Shown here: one piece after another, positions 45,871-56,147 of the stretch
Numbering within the stretch: the stretch's first letter is position 1
Layout: the number at the start of each line of letters is the position of its first letter
Source: Glaciecola nitratireducens FR1064
GTDB lineage: Bacteria > Pseudomonadota > Gammaproteobacteria > Enterobacterales > Alteromonadaceae
Assembly (NCBI RefSeq): GCF_000226565.1
Contig: NC_016041.1
Span: 620,001 to 684,000 of the forward strand
Length of the DNA: 64,000 nucleotides
Reading direction: 5' to 3'
The notes under the pieces: generated by a model
What the model saw: the letters and a program-made list of their open reading frames with translations, nothing else
What the model was told of the DNA's origin: nothing
Database searches by the model: none
Program-made: the position numbers and the translations under genes

Positions 45871-47265
45871 CTATTCTTTCTTGTTGTCTTCCTGCTCCGC
45901 TTTTTGAGGCTTGAACACGTTGACACCGCATAGGCCAACGATAGTAATAACGCCAACCAAGAGGCCAATCCATGGTTCAAATACGCTGAATGCCATTGCT
46001 GTTATCACCATTGCACCGCGCTCTGTTGCATCTTTAACCAGTGACAAGGCCAACGTTGCGCAGGCAAACGCCGTTAATACAAGTGTGACGGCAAGCGCTA
46101 CAGGAAGTAATGGTTTTAGCAAGGTGACTAGCGGTAGTAAAATGAATAAAAACGGCAGACCAAAGGCATAAAAGCTGCCGATGCTGTCGAAGATTGAATC
46201 GAGCTTGTCGCGTCCTTGGGTCCAACGCTTAAGAAGGACGACTTGAATACCTGTCCACAATACCCCTTGGGTAGCAAAGAAAGGAGCGACAATAGCCATC
46301 AAAATATTTCTGATACCAGTGGCCATGTGCGCGCGGCTGCCGTCTAATTCAAGCTTCTCATCACTGCGAGCTTTTTGCGCTTCTTCGATCATTTCATTAC
46401 CCGTGACAACGTCACCAAAAAACAAGATGTAAGTAATCAATGCTAATGGAAAGGATGCAAGAAAGGTTGCTAGTGATGGCCAACCAATAGCGAAGGGGGA
46501 CGCCTTATCCCATAATGACGTGGTTGACGCTACAACATCAAGAATCTCCCAGCGGATATTGTATTCAAACTCACCGGTAAAATAGCCAACAGTGCCTGCA
46601 ACGATAAAACCTGGGAGTAAGCCAAACCCGAGCAACTTAGCTAACCATCTTTTATCTAGAGCAACTGCATGTAGTGGTTTAGAAAATGCAAATACCAAAC
46701 ACACGACCACGCCTAAAGTACCCGCTATCGGTGCCGACTGAAAAACATTTGCGGCGTCACCGTCTTTGGTTACACGCAAAAATGCAGCGACGGCGGCGCC
46801 TAGAATGATGCCGCCTTTAAAGACGTTGGGAACAATATTGATTAACTTTGCGCCAAGCCCCGTAACCCCGAGAAAAATAAGAATAAAGGCAAAGTTCAGC
46901 GACAATGCGGTCATTGCTTGAAACTGAGAGGTATGGTCTCCCAAGTATGCCGGCGCAGTGATGAATGCGACGACGAATGGGATTGCGGGTGTTAGCCAGC
47001 CCGGTGCATATGGGTCGCCGAAAAACATCCAGGAAAATGAAATTAATAAACTGTGAAACATCGCCATCGTCACGGCTTCTTCAAAACTAAGCCCCAACAA
47101 GGCCATAAAATAGGGGACTAATGCCATTCCAGTCGCCCCAGCAACAGCTAAGCCCTGAAGCATATCCGCTAATGAAAAGCGTAAATGAATCAGAGGGATC
47201 CGCATGGTAAACGGGCCCCATTTAAAACCAGGTTGTACTTCTCCATCAGGCCTTGTCTTTAGCAT
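45871..47265 (-). CDS. Permease with UraA/SulP-type fold, substrate unknown
   Basis: The 464-residue protein has about 12-14 hydrophobic segments and resembles the large nucleobase/anion (NCS2-SulP) permease group, with GLAVAGATGMALVPYF near TM1 and GGIILGAAVAAFLRV. It lacks clear residues that would name a purine or uracil. It is the promoter-proximal gene of a pair with a 2-hydroxyacid dehydrogenase, so an organic acid such as glycerate or glyoxylate is a possible substrate. That is context-based inference only. The C-terminus is charged (KPQKAEQEDNKKE). Confidence 0.65.
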   Translation of the reverse strand: MLKTRPDGEVQPGFKWGPFTMRIPLIHLRFSLADMLQGLAVAGATGMALVPYFMALLGLSFEEAVTMAMFHSLLISFSWMFFGDPYAPGWLTPAIPFVVAFITAPAYLGDHTSQFQAMTALSLNFAFILIFLGVTGLGAKLINIVPNVFKGGIILGAAVAAFLRVTKDGDAANVFQSAPIAGTLGVVVCLVFAFSKPLHAVALDKRWLAKLLGFGLLPGFIVAGTVGYFTGEFEYNIRWEILDVVASTTSLWDKASPFAIGWPSLATFLASFPLALITYILFFGDVVTGNEMIEEAQKARSDEKLELDGSRAHMATGIRNILMAIVAPFFATQGVLWTGIQVVLLKRWTQGRDKLDSIFDSIGSFYAFGLPFLFILLPLVTLLKPLLPVALAVTLVLTAFACATLALSLVKDATERGAMVITAMAFSVFEPWIGLLVGVITIVGLCGVNVFKPQKAEQEDNKKE

Positions 47266-47522
47266 ATTATTATTCTCAGTATTGGGCTAAAAATTGATTA
47301 AAAACATGTTTATAAGCACGCTTTATTGAATTCATTTATTGTAACTACTCTATTAAAAGCAGAGTCAATAACTTAGTAGTTTTAACATAAAAAACATAAA
47401 TATTTTACATTTGATTGTCTTTTTTTACTCATTTAGCTTCTTGAAAACTTTACACTGATTATTATTCGAACTAATGTGTTGCCAAATTAAAATTAATTAC
47501 TTTTCAAAAGGACTTGTCTTTC

Positions 47523-49985
47523 ATGCCAATATCCCGAACTAACATTCCAAATTTCACTCGTAAAACTGTTTTTTCAACGACGGCTCTTTTGAGTTTAAGC
47601 GTGTTAAATTTTTCTTGTGCCGCCCAAATGCCGGCCGAAAAAAGCCAAGTTACTCCGCCTATTATTCAGCCAGGTGCTCCTGGGCAAACATCACGTTCGC
47701 TCAGCGCAGAAGATGCAGTCAAAATTGCCAATACAAGTTTCACACGTGACGATGCTATGTTTATGCAGAACATGATCCCGCATCATGGGCAAGCGGTGAG
47801 TATGGCTATACTAGTGGAGGACAGAACCAATAATAAGGAGATAATCGACATAGCGGGTCGCATTCGCAAATCACAAGCTGATGAAATTGCATTCATGAAG
47901 GACTGGTTAGAACAGCGAAATGAAGCGACTGATATTGATCACTCAATGCATATGGACCACAGTCTAATGGGCATGGCAACACCAGCGCAAATGGATGAAC
48001 TCGCTGCTGCAAAAGGAACAGATTTTGACCGCTTGTTTTTAACTTTCATGATACCGCATCATGAGGGTGCGGTAAGAATGGTGGATGATTTACTTGAGCA
48101 GTCAGGCTCAGCTTACGATCCCATTTTATATGACTTTATCAACGATATAGTCAACGACCAAAAAGCTGAAATCACTCGCATGGACCTTTTGTTGTCGGGT
48201 TTGTCGACCGACAAAAGGGTAGGACTAAGCGCAGGCTTCCGGGATGCAGGTGAAGCAGCCTTGAACCTGACGCTGATTAAAACACTACCACGGCCAAACG
48301 GTTTCTTCGATCCTGAAAACCCTTCAAATTTACCGCCGGTTAAAATGCCTAGCGCGGATGAAAAATCCGAAAGTCGTGAAGATGAAGAAGGTGGTGACGC
48401 AAAAACAGAGTGGGCCGAACGCTGGCCGCTGCTTAGCTTCTGGAATACCGATATGGCGTTTTCAGGCAATACGCTTGTTGCAGGGAATTATCATGGCTTC
48501 AATATTTATAATTTAGACGACAACGGTGAGCCAAGCTTAGCCAGTTCGATCGTCTGTCCGGGCGGTCAGGGCGACGTCTCCATTGTGGGCGATTTACTGA
48601 TCATGTCGGTAGAACAAACTCGAGGTCGCATTGACTGCGGTTTACAAGGTATCAGCGATGATGTGAGTGATGAACGTTTTCGTGGCTTACGGATATTTGA
48701 TATCTCAGATATGACGATGCCAAAACAAGTTGGCTTAGTACAAACCTGCAGAGGTTCACATACCCATTCAATCGTATCCTCTGATGACGAAAAGATTGTT
48801 GTGTATAACTCAGGTACAGCAGGCGTTCGAGACGAAGAAGAATTGGCCGGTTGTATTGGCGAAGTTCCAGGAGATACTCGCACGGCATTGTTTCGTATTG
48901 ACGTTATTGAAATACCGGTGAAAGACCCAGCCAAAGCGCGTATCACGTCAAGCCCTGCAGTTTTTGCTGACGACGAAGGACGCTTATCCGGTCTATGGCG
49001 CGGTGGCGACCATGGTGACGGCACTCAAGATACAAGTATTACCGATCAATGTCATGATATCACTGTCTTTCCTGCATTGAAGTTAGCGGCGGGTGCATGT
49101 TCAGGTAACGGCATATTGTTGGACATTTCTGACCCACTTCAGCCAAAACGCATTGACGAAGTATCCGATACTGGTTTCGCTTATTGGCATTCAGCTACGT
49201 TTAACAATGAGGGTACAAAAGTGTTATTTACCGATGAATGGGGCGGCGGCACGCAAGCCCGTTGTAGAGCTTCAGACCCAAAAAACTGGGGTGCAAATGC
49301 ATTTTATGAAGTGAAAGACGGTAAGCTAACATTTCAAAGTTATTATAAAATTGGTGCGCCGCAGTCAGAGCAGGAAAATTGTGTAGCCCACAATGGGTCG
49401 GTGGTTCCAGTGCCGGGCAGAGATATTTTCGTGCAAGCTTGGTATCAGGGTGGTTTGTCTGTTATCGATTTTACCGACACGGCTAATCCTGTTGAAATTG
49501 CTTATTTCGATCGTGGCCCAATTCATGATGAGCGCATGGTGATTGCTGGTTACTGGTCAACATATTGGTATAACGGCAAGATATATGGAACGGAAATCCT
49601 GCGAGGTTTAGACGTAATGGATTTGCAGGTTAGCGAGTTCCTAACAGAAAACGAGCTTGCGGCGGCTAAATTAGCTGATATGGGCGATACGTTTAATCCG
49701 CAGCAGCAATTCCAAGTCACTTGGCCTGCAGACCCTGTTATTGGTTTGGCTTTCATTGATCAACTAACACGTAACGGTGGTTTAGCCCAAGCCCATATCG
49801 ATAAGGCCACAACTTTACTCGAAAGTGCGAAGGAGTCAGTATCGAAGGGCGCTAAAAACAAGTCGTTAGCTGCCTCACTTAATCAATTGGCGCGTGATAT
49901 CAAACCTGCAAAAGATGATGTGAATACTAAAAAACGCATTGCTGGCTTGCGTGTGAATATGAGTGATATTGCTAAATTAATGTAA
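47523..49985 (+). CDS. DUF305-LVIVD fusion, exported
   Basis: The protein has 820 residues from the ATG at 47523, with AGGA nine bases upstream; a TTG three codons earlier is less likely. A signal peptide (about 1-37, ending CAAQ) leads to a DUF305 ferritin-like domain (about 70-240) with two FMxxMIPHH motifs (MIPHHGQAV and MIPHHEGAV) and a His/Met stretch (HSMHMDHSLMGM). An LVIVD beta-propeller-like region follows (about 300-720). A helical tail (about 740-815) ends the chain. DUF305 proteins such as CopM bind copper or silver. Periplasmic or surface metal binding is plausible; the propeller function is unknown. Confidence 0.85.
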   Translation: MPISRTNIPNFTRKTVFSTTALLSLSVLNFSCAAQMPAEKSQVTPPIIQPGAPGQTSRSLSAEDAVKIANTSFTRDDAMFMQNMIPHHGQAVSMAILVEDRTNNKEIIDIAGRIRKSQADEIAFMKDWLEQRNEATDIDHSMHMDHSLMGMATPAQMDELAAAKGTDFDRLFLTFMIPHHEGAVRMVDDLLEQSGSAYDPILYDFINDIVNDQKAEITRMDLLLSGLSTDKRVGLSAGFRDAGEAALNLTLIKTLPRPNGFFDPENPSNLPPVKMPSADEKSESREDEEGGDAKTEWAERWPLLSFWNTDMAFSGNTLVAGNYHGFNIYNLDDNGEPSLASSIVCPGGQGDVSIVGDLLIMSVEQTRGRIDCGLQGISDDVSDERFRGLRIFDISDMTMPKQVGLVQTCRGSHTHSIVSSDDEKIVVYNSGTAGVRDEEELAGCIGEVPGDTRTALFRIDVIEIPVKDPAKARITSSPAVFADDEGRLSGLWRGGDHGDGTQDTSITDQCHDITVFPALKLAAGACSGNGILLDISDPLQPKRIDEVSDTGFAYWHSATFNNEGTKVLFTDEWGGGTQARCRASDPKNWGANAFYEVKDGKLTFQSYYKIGAPQSEQENCVAHNGSVVPVPGRDIFVQAWYQGGLSVIDFTDTANPVEIAYFDRGPIHDERMVIAGYWSTYWYNGKIYGTEILRGLDVMDLQVSEFLTENELAAAKLADMGDTFNPQQQFQVTWPADPVIGLAFIDQLTRNGGLAQAHIDKATTLLESAKESVSKGAKNKSLAASLNQLARDIKPAKDDVNTKKRIAGLRVNMSDIAKLM

Positions 49986-50036
49986 TTAAGCTCGGTGTGT
50001 TTTTGTTCATTGAAGACGCATTGAAGTAATAATAAA

Positions 50037-50067
50037 AAAAGCGCATGAACTATGTTCATGCGCTTTT
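50037..50067. terminator. Bidirectional rho-independent terminator
   Basis: GCGCATGAAC (50041-50050), loop TAT and GTTCATGCGC (50054-50063) form a perfect 10-bp stem, flanked by an A run and TTTT. It serves the DUF305-LVIVD gene (plus) and gor (minus). Confidence 0.93.
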
Positions 50068-50124
50068 AAAAAGGTAGCTGTAGCGAAACTTGCAATAGCG
50101 CTAATTGTTGCCAGTATTTTCGGC

Positions 50125-51504
50125 TTAAGTAAGCGTCACAAACTCTTCACCGCTGGTTGGGTGAATAGCAACACAGGCGTCAAAATCAGCTTTTGTTGCC
50201 CCCATTTTAATCGCAACACCAAAACCTTGCAGTATTTCGTCCATGCCGAAACCAATACCATGCAGACCCACCACTTTTTCGTCAATGCCCGCACAAACCA
50301 ACTTCATTTTTGTCGCTTGTCGATGCGAAGTAACCGCGGTATACATAGCAGCGAAGCTAGAGTTATACACTTTGATGTTTGATAAACCGTATTTCTCAAT
50401 GGCTTCTTTTTCAGTTAAGCCCATGGTTCCAATAGCGGGGTGGCTAAACACAACCGTTGGGATTAGGTCGTAATCCATGTGTGCCTCTGTTTGAAAATTA
50501 AATAGACGCTCACACAATAAACGACCCGCTTTAACAGCAACCGGTGTTAGATCGATTTTTCCGATATTATCACCCACCGCGTATATGCCTTCAGCAGTCG
50601 TATTTTGGTATTTATCTACCTTTATGTAACCCCTCTCATCGAGTTCTACGTCTGTATTTTCAAGCTTTATTTTATCGTTTGCGGGTTCGCGACCAATGGC
50701 CCAAACTAGAGCATCACAATCTATATGCCAACCCGTATTAAGGTTCACTTTTAGCGAGCCATCTGGCTGTTTTTCAATCGATGTTACTTCGGTGAAAGGG
50801 TGCAGTTTAGGGCCTTCTTCAGCCATTATTTCTACGAGTGTGTCTGACAACATATCGTCGAAGTTACGCAGTGGTTTTTCGCGACGGACCAATAAATGGG
50901 TTTCTGAACCCAAAGAGTGCATTACGCCCGCTAGCTCGACGCCAATATATCCGGCGCCCACGACGACTACTCGTTTAGGCTGTTCGGTAATATCAAAAAA
51001 CTCGTCAGAGTTAATGCCGAGTTCTGCCCCTGGTATCGTTGGTTTAATCGGACGTCCACCGGTAGCGATAGTGATATGGTCAGCGGTATAAATATCTCCG
51101 TTGACTTCTATCGTGTGATTGTCGATGAACGTAGCGAAGCCTTTAATAAGCTCTACGCCGTTCTTGCCTAACACGCGATCATACGACTGGTGGATGCGGT
51201 CGATATATGCTGTGCGGCTCTCTACTAGTTTTGTCCAACTAAAACTGTTTACGGTAACGTCGAATCCGTAATCCGGACTATATTTGTGGATAGCCTCTGC
51301 GACTTGTGCACCAAACCACATGGCCTTTTTGGGTACACAGCCCACATTGACGCAGGTTCCGCCAATCTCTTTAGCTTCAATGATAGCGGCTTTTTTGCCG
51401 TATTTTGATGCGCGATTCGCAGATGCTATACCGCCGCTGCCGCCGCCAATGCTGATATAGTCGAAATGATTTTTCGCTTTTGCGTTCTGAGTACTTGTAT
51501 TCAT
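50125..51504 (-). CDS. gor: Glutathione-disulfide reductase
   Basis: The 459-residue flavoprotein has the FAD motif [12 protein letters not shown], the redox-active disulfide [13 protein letters not shown], the NADPH motif [12 protein letters not shown], the second FAD motif YAVGDNIG, and the C-terminal catalytic His-Glu pair [10 protein letters not shown]. The residues following the second motif ([10 protein letters not shown]) contain the Arg pair that favours NADPH. It reduces oxidised glutathione in the cytoplasm. AGGAA precedes the ATG. It is divergent from opdA and converges on the DUF305 gene. Confidence 0.97.
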   Translation of the reverse strand: MNTSTQNAKAKNHFDYISIGGGSGGIASANRASKYGKKAAIIEAKEIGGTCVNVGCVPKKAMWFGAQVAEAIHKYSPDYGFDVTVNSFSWTKLVESRTAYIDRIHQSYDRVLGKNGVELIKGFATFIDNHTIEVNGDIYTADHITIATGGRPIKPTIPGAELGINSDEFFDITEQPKRVVVVGAGYIGVELAGVMHSLGSETHLLVRREKPLRNFDDMLSDTLVEIMAEEGPKLHPFTEVTSIEKQPDGSLKVNLNTGWHIDCDALVWAIGREPANDKIKLENTDVELDERGYIKVDKYQNTTAEGIYAVGDNIGKIDLTPVAVKAGRLLCERLFNFQTEAHMDYDLIPTVVFSHPAIGTMGLTEKEAIEKYGLSNIKVYNSSFAAMYTAVTSHRQATKMKLVCAGIDEKVVGLHGIGFGMDEILQGFGVAIKMGATKADFDACVAIHPTSGEEFVTLT

Positions 51505-51690
51505 TTTGTTCCTAAAAGGGTCACTGCTATAAAACTAGTGTGCTAAATATGCCTACAAGACCGCAATTATCAAGTTTTCCTTCAAAAAAAGTTTTATTTA
51601 CCATTGTGATCCCATTCGGAATACCCAATTATAAATGTATCTATTTGCCACTTATTTTCTTGGCAACAACGAATAACGATGAGATTTTTT

Positions 51691-53721
51691 ATGAATGCAA
51701 TTGAAAACGTGAGCGGCCTTCCTCTTTTCTCACAAATTAGTACGCAAGATATTGTTCCAGCGATTAAAAAAGCGATAGAAAACTGTAAATCAACGATTGA
51801 TGAAGTGGTTAAAAATGGAAACGCTACTTACGCTGAGGTGGTTGAACGCATCGACGACACCGACGATATTTTGGCAAGAATGTGGTCTCCAGTGGGCCAC
51901 ATGAATTCTGTCGTTAGCAGCGACGAACTTCGCGAAGCGCATGATGCGTGCCTGCCGATGCTGTCTGAATTTGGCACGTGGGTTGGTCAGCACAAGGGTT
52001 TGTTTTCTTTGTACCAGCAGCTTCGTGAGAGCAATGAGTTTGCAACATTGAATGAAGCTCAGCAAAAAGTGGTGACTAACGCTATTCGCGATTTTACGCT
52101 GTCGGGAGTTGGACTAGAGGACGACAAAAAGAAACGTTACGCCGAGATTCAGAGTCGCTTATCTGACTTGTCATCAACATTTGGCAACAATGTCATGGAT
52201 GCAACGATGGCGTGGACGAAACATGTGACGGATGAAGCACAACTTGCCGGTTTGCCAGAGTCTGCGAAAGCCGCAGCGGCGCAGACAGCAAGGAACAAAG
52301 ATAAGCAAGGTTGGTTGTTCACTCTTGATATCCCAAGTTACTTGCCGGTTATGCTGTACGCCGATAGTAGCGATTTGCGCGAAGAAATGTATCGCGCATA
52401 CAACACCAAAGCGTCAGACCAGGGCCCTAACGCTGGGGAGTTCGACAACGCTGCCCACATTGATGAAATGCTTGCGTTAAAACAAGAAGCGTCATCATTA
52501 CTTGGTTTCAGCTCTTATGCGGAGCGTTCGCTGGCCACTAAAATGGCATCATCGACAGAGCAAGTTACACAGTTTTTACGAGACTTGGCAAAACGTTCGA
52601 AACCACAAGCACAAGATGAGCTTCAAGAAATTGTCGATTTTGCAGCGCAGTCAGATGCTCAAACAGAGTTACAGCCTTGGGACTACACTTACTTTGGCGA
52701 AAAATTAAAGCAGAAAAAATATGCAATATCAGATGAGGAACTGCGTCCGTACTTCCCTGAGCATAAAGTTGTTAGTGGTTTGTTTGAGGTAGTTTCGCGT
52801 TTATATGGTTTGCGTATAGAGCAGCAAACAGACGTTGATATATGGCATAAAGATGTATCGTTTTATAAAATTTTTGATGCTGACAATCAACATCGAGGCT
52901 CTTTTTACTTTGACCTGTATGCCCGCGAGAAAAAGCGCGGTGGTGCATGGATGGACGTTTGTAGAAGTCGCAGACGTTTGTCTAATGGCGAAATACAGCT
53001 GCCTGTCGCCTACATGGTTTGCAACTTCAACGGTCCAGTAGATGGTAAGCCAGCCTTGTTCACTCATGATGAAGTGGTGACCTTATTTCATGAATTCGGG
53101 CATGGTTTACATCATATGTTGACAAAAATAGACGCAGGTGGCGTTTCCGGGATCAGTGGCGTCGCTTGGGATGCGGTTGAGTTACCGAGTCAGTTTCTCG
53201 AAAATTGGTGCTGGCAACCAGAAGCCTTAAGCTTTATATCGGGTCACTTTGAAACGGGTGAAGCACTGCCTAACGAGTTGTTAGATAAAATGTTAGCTGC
53301 AAAAAATTACCAATCGGCAATGCAAATGGTGCGTCAGCTTGAATTTAGTTTGTTTGATTTTACGCTACATCAACAAAGCAGCGCCGAAAAATCAGTACAA
53401 AGTATTTTAGACGAGATAAGACAAGAGGTAGCCGTAGTCATACCGCCTGCATTTAACAGGTTTCAAAACAGTTTTGGACACATATTTGCGGGTGGATACG
53501 CTGCGGGTTACTACAGCTATAAATGGGCTGAAGTGCTCTCCTCAGATGCGTTTGGTCGTTTTGAAGAGGAAGGCATCTTTAATCAACAGACTGGGCGAGA
53601 TTTTTTAAGCAACATCCTCGAAATGGGCGGCAGCAAAGAGCCTATGGAATTGTTTGTCGCTTTCAGAGGCCGTGAGCCTGAAGTTGATGCATTACTACGC
53701 CATTCAGGCATTGCAGCATGA
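51691..53721 (+). CDS. prlC: Oligopeptidase A (M3 family metallopeptidase)
   Basis: The protein has 676 residues from the ATG at 51691; another ATG four codons upstream (51679) is possible. The start resembles E. coli OpdA (LPLFSQIS). The zinc motif is H467EFGH471 with the M3 extension HHML. Other family segments are CNFNGP, GVAWDAVELPSQ and FGHIFAGGYAAGYYSY. It is a cytoplasmic zinc endopeptidase that degrades short peptides, including cleaved signal peptides. Its stop overlaps the next ATG by four bases. Confidence 0.96.
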   Translation: MNAIENVSGLPLFSQISTQDIVPAIKKAIENCKSTIDEVVKNGNATYAEVVERIDDTDDILARMWSPVGHMNSVVSSDELREAHDACLPMLSEFGTWVGQHKGLFSLYQQLRESNEFATLNEAQQKVVTNAIRDFTLSGVGLEDDKKKRYAEIQSRLSDLSSTFGNNVMDATMAWTKHVTDEAQLAGLPESAKAAAAQTARNKDKQGWLFTLDIPSYLPVMLYADSSDLREEMYRAYNTKASDQGPNAGEFDNAAHIDEMLALKQEASSLLGFSSYAERSLATKMASSTEQVTQFLRDLAKRSKPQAQDELQEIVDFAAQSDAQTELQPWDYTYFGEKLKQKKYAISDEELRPYFPEHKVVSGLFEVVSRLYGLRIEQQTDVDIWHKDVSFYKIFDADNQHRGSFYFDLYAREKKRGGAWMDVCRSRRRLSNGEIQLPVAYMVCNFNGPVDGKPALFTHDEVVTLFHEFGHGLHHMLTKIDAGGVSGISGVAWDAVELPSQFLENWCWQPEALSFISGHFETGEALPNELLDKMLAAKNYQSAMQMVRQLEFSLFDFTLHQQSSAEKSVQSILDEIRQEVAVVIPPAFNRFQNSFGHIFAGGYAAGYYSYKWAEVLSSDAFGRFEEEGIFNQQTGRDFLSNILEMGGSKEPMELFVAFRGREPEVDALLRHSGIAA

Positions 53722-54443
53722 GTGTAGGTAATGCAAAAGACATCAGCGTAAAAGCTGAAGCTTTTGCGAGCCTGTATGATCGCGTTATTAAACGTAAAGG
53801 CAGTGAGGCAATGGTGAAGGAATTGCTTTCGCAACCGGCGAGCAAGAAGCAAGTTCTCGACATACCTGACGATCGTTTTTTAGCCGAGTTTACTAAGAAA
53901 GTGTTTCAATCTGGCTTCGTCTGGCGGGTTGTGCGTCAGAAATGGCCAGACTTCGAAGACGTTTTTTTTGGTTTTAATATAGACAAAATATTGTTAATAC
54001 CTGATGAGATGTTGGAGCAGAAGGCAAGTAACCCCGCGATTATTCGAAATTTCAACAAAGTTAAGACGATACGCGAAAATGCCCTCATGATTGAAGACGT
54101 TCGACGCAAGCACGGTAGCTTTGCTAAGTTTATCAGCGAATGGCCGAAAGATGATTTAATTGGCTTATGGGACTTTCTCAAGAAAAACGGTGCAAGATTA
54201 GGTGGAAATACGGGGCCTTATGCGCTGAGAACCTTGGGCGTAGATACATTTTTGTTGAGCCGCGACGTCGAAGCTTATTTCCATGAACACGGTTTAATTA
54301 GTGGTTCAGCAAGATCAAAGCGCAGTTTAACCGCCATCCAAAATACATTTTTTACATGGCAAAAAGAGAGTGGCCTATCGCTGCAAGAGCTCAGTCAACT
54401 TGTTTCTTTCAGCTGCGGTGACAATTACGTGGGTATGGTTTAG
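53718..54443 (+). CDS. Tag-like DNA-3-methyladenine glycosylase I superfamily protein
   Basis: The 241-residue protein has segments typical of the Tag-like HhH-GPD branch: FASLYDRVIKRKG, VFQSGFVWRVVRQKWP, IVRNFNKVKTIRENA and LKKNGARLGGNTGPY. It may excise alkylated adenine from DNA. The Cys and His zinc ligands at both ends of classical E. coli Tag are missing, and the N-terminal start is different, so substrate range could differ. It overlaps the oligopeptidase A gene by four bases (ATGA), so both are likely co-transcribed. Confidence 0.8.
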   Translation: MSVGNAKDISVKAEAFASLYDRVIKRKGSEAMVKELLSQPASKKQVLDIPDDRFLAEFTKKVFQSGFVWRVVRQKWPDFEDVFFGFNIDKILLIPDEMLEQKASNPAIIRNFNKVKTIRENALMIEDVRRKHGSFAKFISEWPKDDLIGLWDFLKKNGARLGGNTGPYALRTLGVDTFLLSRDVEAYFHEHGLISGSARSKRSLTAIQNTFFTWQKESGLSLQELSQLVSFSCGDNYVGMV

Positions 54444-54607
54444 CTTACTTGATGTATTTACGCCGATTTTTCGCTACAATCGAACGAATAGATAGCGTAT
54501 GAGCGTTCTTGAGCTGCCTGATGAGTAAATGACTGATGGCATAAAGCTCAATGCAGTAAAAAATACACCGCTCATCAATATCAAAATCCTAAAAAGAAGC
54601 CATTAAA

Positions 54608-55441
54608 ATGCAAAGCACAAAACAAACATCAGCACCAAAGCACGACGATGAGCATGGCGAGAATTTGCTAGATCATCTGGATTCAACGCAAGAAGATGCT
54701 GCAGAGCAAACGCACTTTGGCTTTAAGCAAGTTGCGAAAGACCAAAAGGAATCGATGGTCGCCGATGTTTTTCATTCAGTTGCAGCGAAGTATGACGTGA
54801 TGAATGATTTGATGTCGCTTGGTATTCATCGCATTTGGAAGCGCTACACCATTGATTGTAGTGGTATACGTCCTGGCCAGAAAGTACTGGATTTGGCCGG
54901 TGGAACCGGTGACTTAGCCGCTAAGTTTAGTCGTATCGTGGGCGAGACAGGGCAAGTGACACTGGCTGATATTAATCACTCGATGCTGATGGTGGGGAAA
55001 GAAAAACTCACGAACATGGGCATCATGTCTAACCTTAATTATGTGCAGGCAAATGCTGAGGCCTTGCCATTTCCAGATAATCATTTCGACTTAGTTACGA
55101 TGGCTTTTGGTTTACGCAATGTGACAGAAAAATTGAATGCACTTGCTTCTATTTATCGGGTACTCAAGCCCGGTGGCCGCTTATTAGTCTTAGAATTTTC
55201 TAAGCCAAGCAGTGAGATGTTGAGCAAGATTTATGACACCTACTCATTTCATCTATTGCCCAAAATGGGCAAGTTGGTTGCTAATGATTCTGAAAGTTAT
55301 CAATACTTGGCAGAGTCTATTCGTATGCATCCCGATCAGGAGACACTCGAGGGAATGATGAAGGAGGTCGGTTTTGAACAAACCAGCTACACTAACTTAA
55401 CCGGCGGTATTGTTGCTTTGCATAGAGGTTTTAAGTTCTAA
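54608..55441 (+). CDS. ubiE: Ubiquinone/menaquinone C-methyltransferase UbiE
   Basis: The 277-residue SAM-dependent methyltransferase matches E. coli UbiE closely: [28 protein letters not shown], the SAM motif [25 protein letters not shown] and ALHRGFKF at the end. It has about 26 extra acidic residues at the N-terminus compared with E. coli (251). It methylates carbon 2 of the demethoxy-quinol ring in ubiquinone synthesis and demethylmenaquinol. The ATG of ubiJ follows its stop directly. Confidence 0.98.
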   Translation: MQSTKQTSAPKHDDEHGENLLDHLDSTQEDAAEQTHFGFKQVAKDQKESMVADVFHSVAAKYDVMNDLMSLGIHRIWKRYTIDCSGIRPGQKVLDLAGGTGDLAAKFSRIVGETGQVTLADINHSMLMVGKEKLTNMGIMSNLNYVQANAEALPFPDNHFDLVTMAFGLRNVTEKLNALASIYRVLKPGGRLLVLEFSKPSSEMLSKIYDTYSFHLLPKMGKLVANDSESYQYLAESIRMHPDQETLEGMMKEVGFEQTSYTNLTGGIVALHRGFKF

Positions 55442-56146
55442 ATGTATCAAGCTCAAGTGATGACAAGTGCGATTGAATTTGCAATGAACAAAATCCTGTC
55501 TTTGGATGAAGACAGCGGTGTTTTGTTGCAGCCACTCATTGGTAAGCAGTGCGAAATAAAGCTGCATGAGTTAGCCTTTCCACTCGTCTTTAACTTTCAC
55601 TCAAAAGGTGTTGCAGTCAGTTCAATTGTGAATGACGGTAGTGAGCAAATTATCGCGCAAACGCCACAAGCAAAGAGTCAAAACAAAAATCAATGCGCCA
55701 TTCGCCTGTCTGTGTTCATTATTAATGAACTAAAAGACACCAGTAACATTACTCGACTCATTCGCGAACATAAATTAGATTTTGACGGAAATTTGCAAAT
55801 TGCGCAAAATATGAGTGCTCTATTTAATGGTTTAAATATTGATATCGAGGAAATTCTATCTAAACATGTTGGTGATATTGCTGCGCACAATGCAGTGCAG
55901 AGTGCAGACTCTCTTGGCCAGTTTATTAAGCGCAATCATAAAACAGCCATGCAAGCGTTAAGCAGAGTGATACTTGATGACAAACCAATTGGTGTTAGGC
56001 CGATCATGGTAGAAAATTATATACAAGAAGTGTCCGAAGTGAGAGATGCTGCTGCCAGATTGGAAGCACGTATAGCAATCTTGGAGAAGCAAGCTAGGTC
56101 GACCGCAGGTAATACAGCGAAGAAAACAACGGAGCAGGACTCTTAA
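55442..56146 (+). CDS. ubiJ: Ubiquinone biosynthesis accessory factor UbiJ
   Basis: The 234-residue protein has an N-terminal SCP2-like lipid-binding domain (about 10-115) and a C-terminal helical region (about 185-225) with coiled-coil character. UbiJ with UbiK holds quinone intermediates in the soluble Ubi complex. It starts immediately after the ubiE stop and is followed one base later by ubiB, the conserved ubiE-ubiJ-ubiB order. Sequence identity in this family is low, so context carries much of the call. Confidence 0.93.
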   Translation: MYQAQVMTSAIEFAMNKILSLDEDSGVLLQPLIGKQCEIKLHELAFPLVFNFHSKGVAVSSIVNDGSEQIIAQTPQAKSQNKNQCAIRLSVFIINELKDTSNITRLIREHKLDFDGNLQIAQNMSALFNGLNIDIEEILSKHVGDIAAHNAVQSADSLGQFIKRNHKTAMQALSRVILDDKPIGVRPIMVENYIQEVSEVRDAAARLEARIAILEKQARSTAGNTAKKTTEQDS

Positions 56147-56147
56147 C

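Noticed and set aside
45846-45980. N-terminal extension of the 2-hydroxyacid dehydrogenase
   Set aside because: It lies within the permease gene in another frame, is Arg/Lys-rich and the inner ATG has GAGGAAG.
48566-49024. 152-codon minus-strand frame inside the LVIVD region
   Set aside because: It is antisense to a well-supported gene, Ser/Pro-rich, without ribosome site.
54449-54480. TTGATG and TACAAT as a promoter of the ubiE operon
   Set aside because: The spacing of 20 bases is too long for a convincing sigma-70 promoter; not listed.
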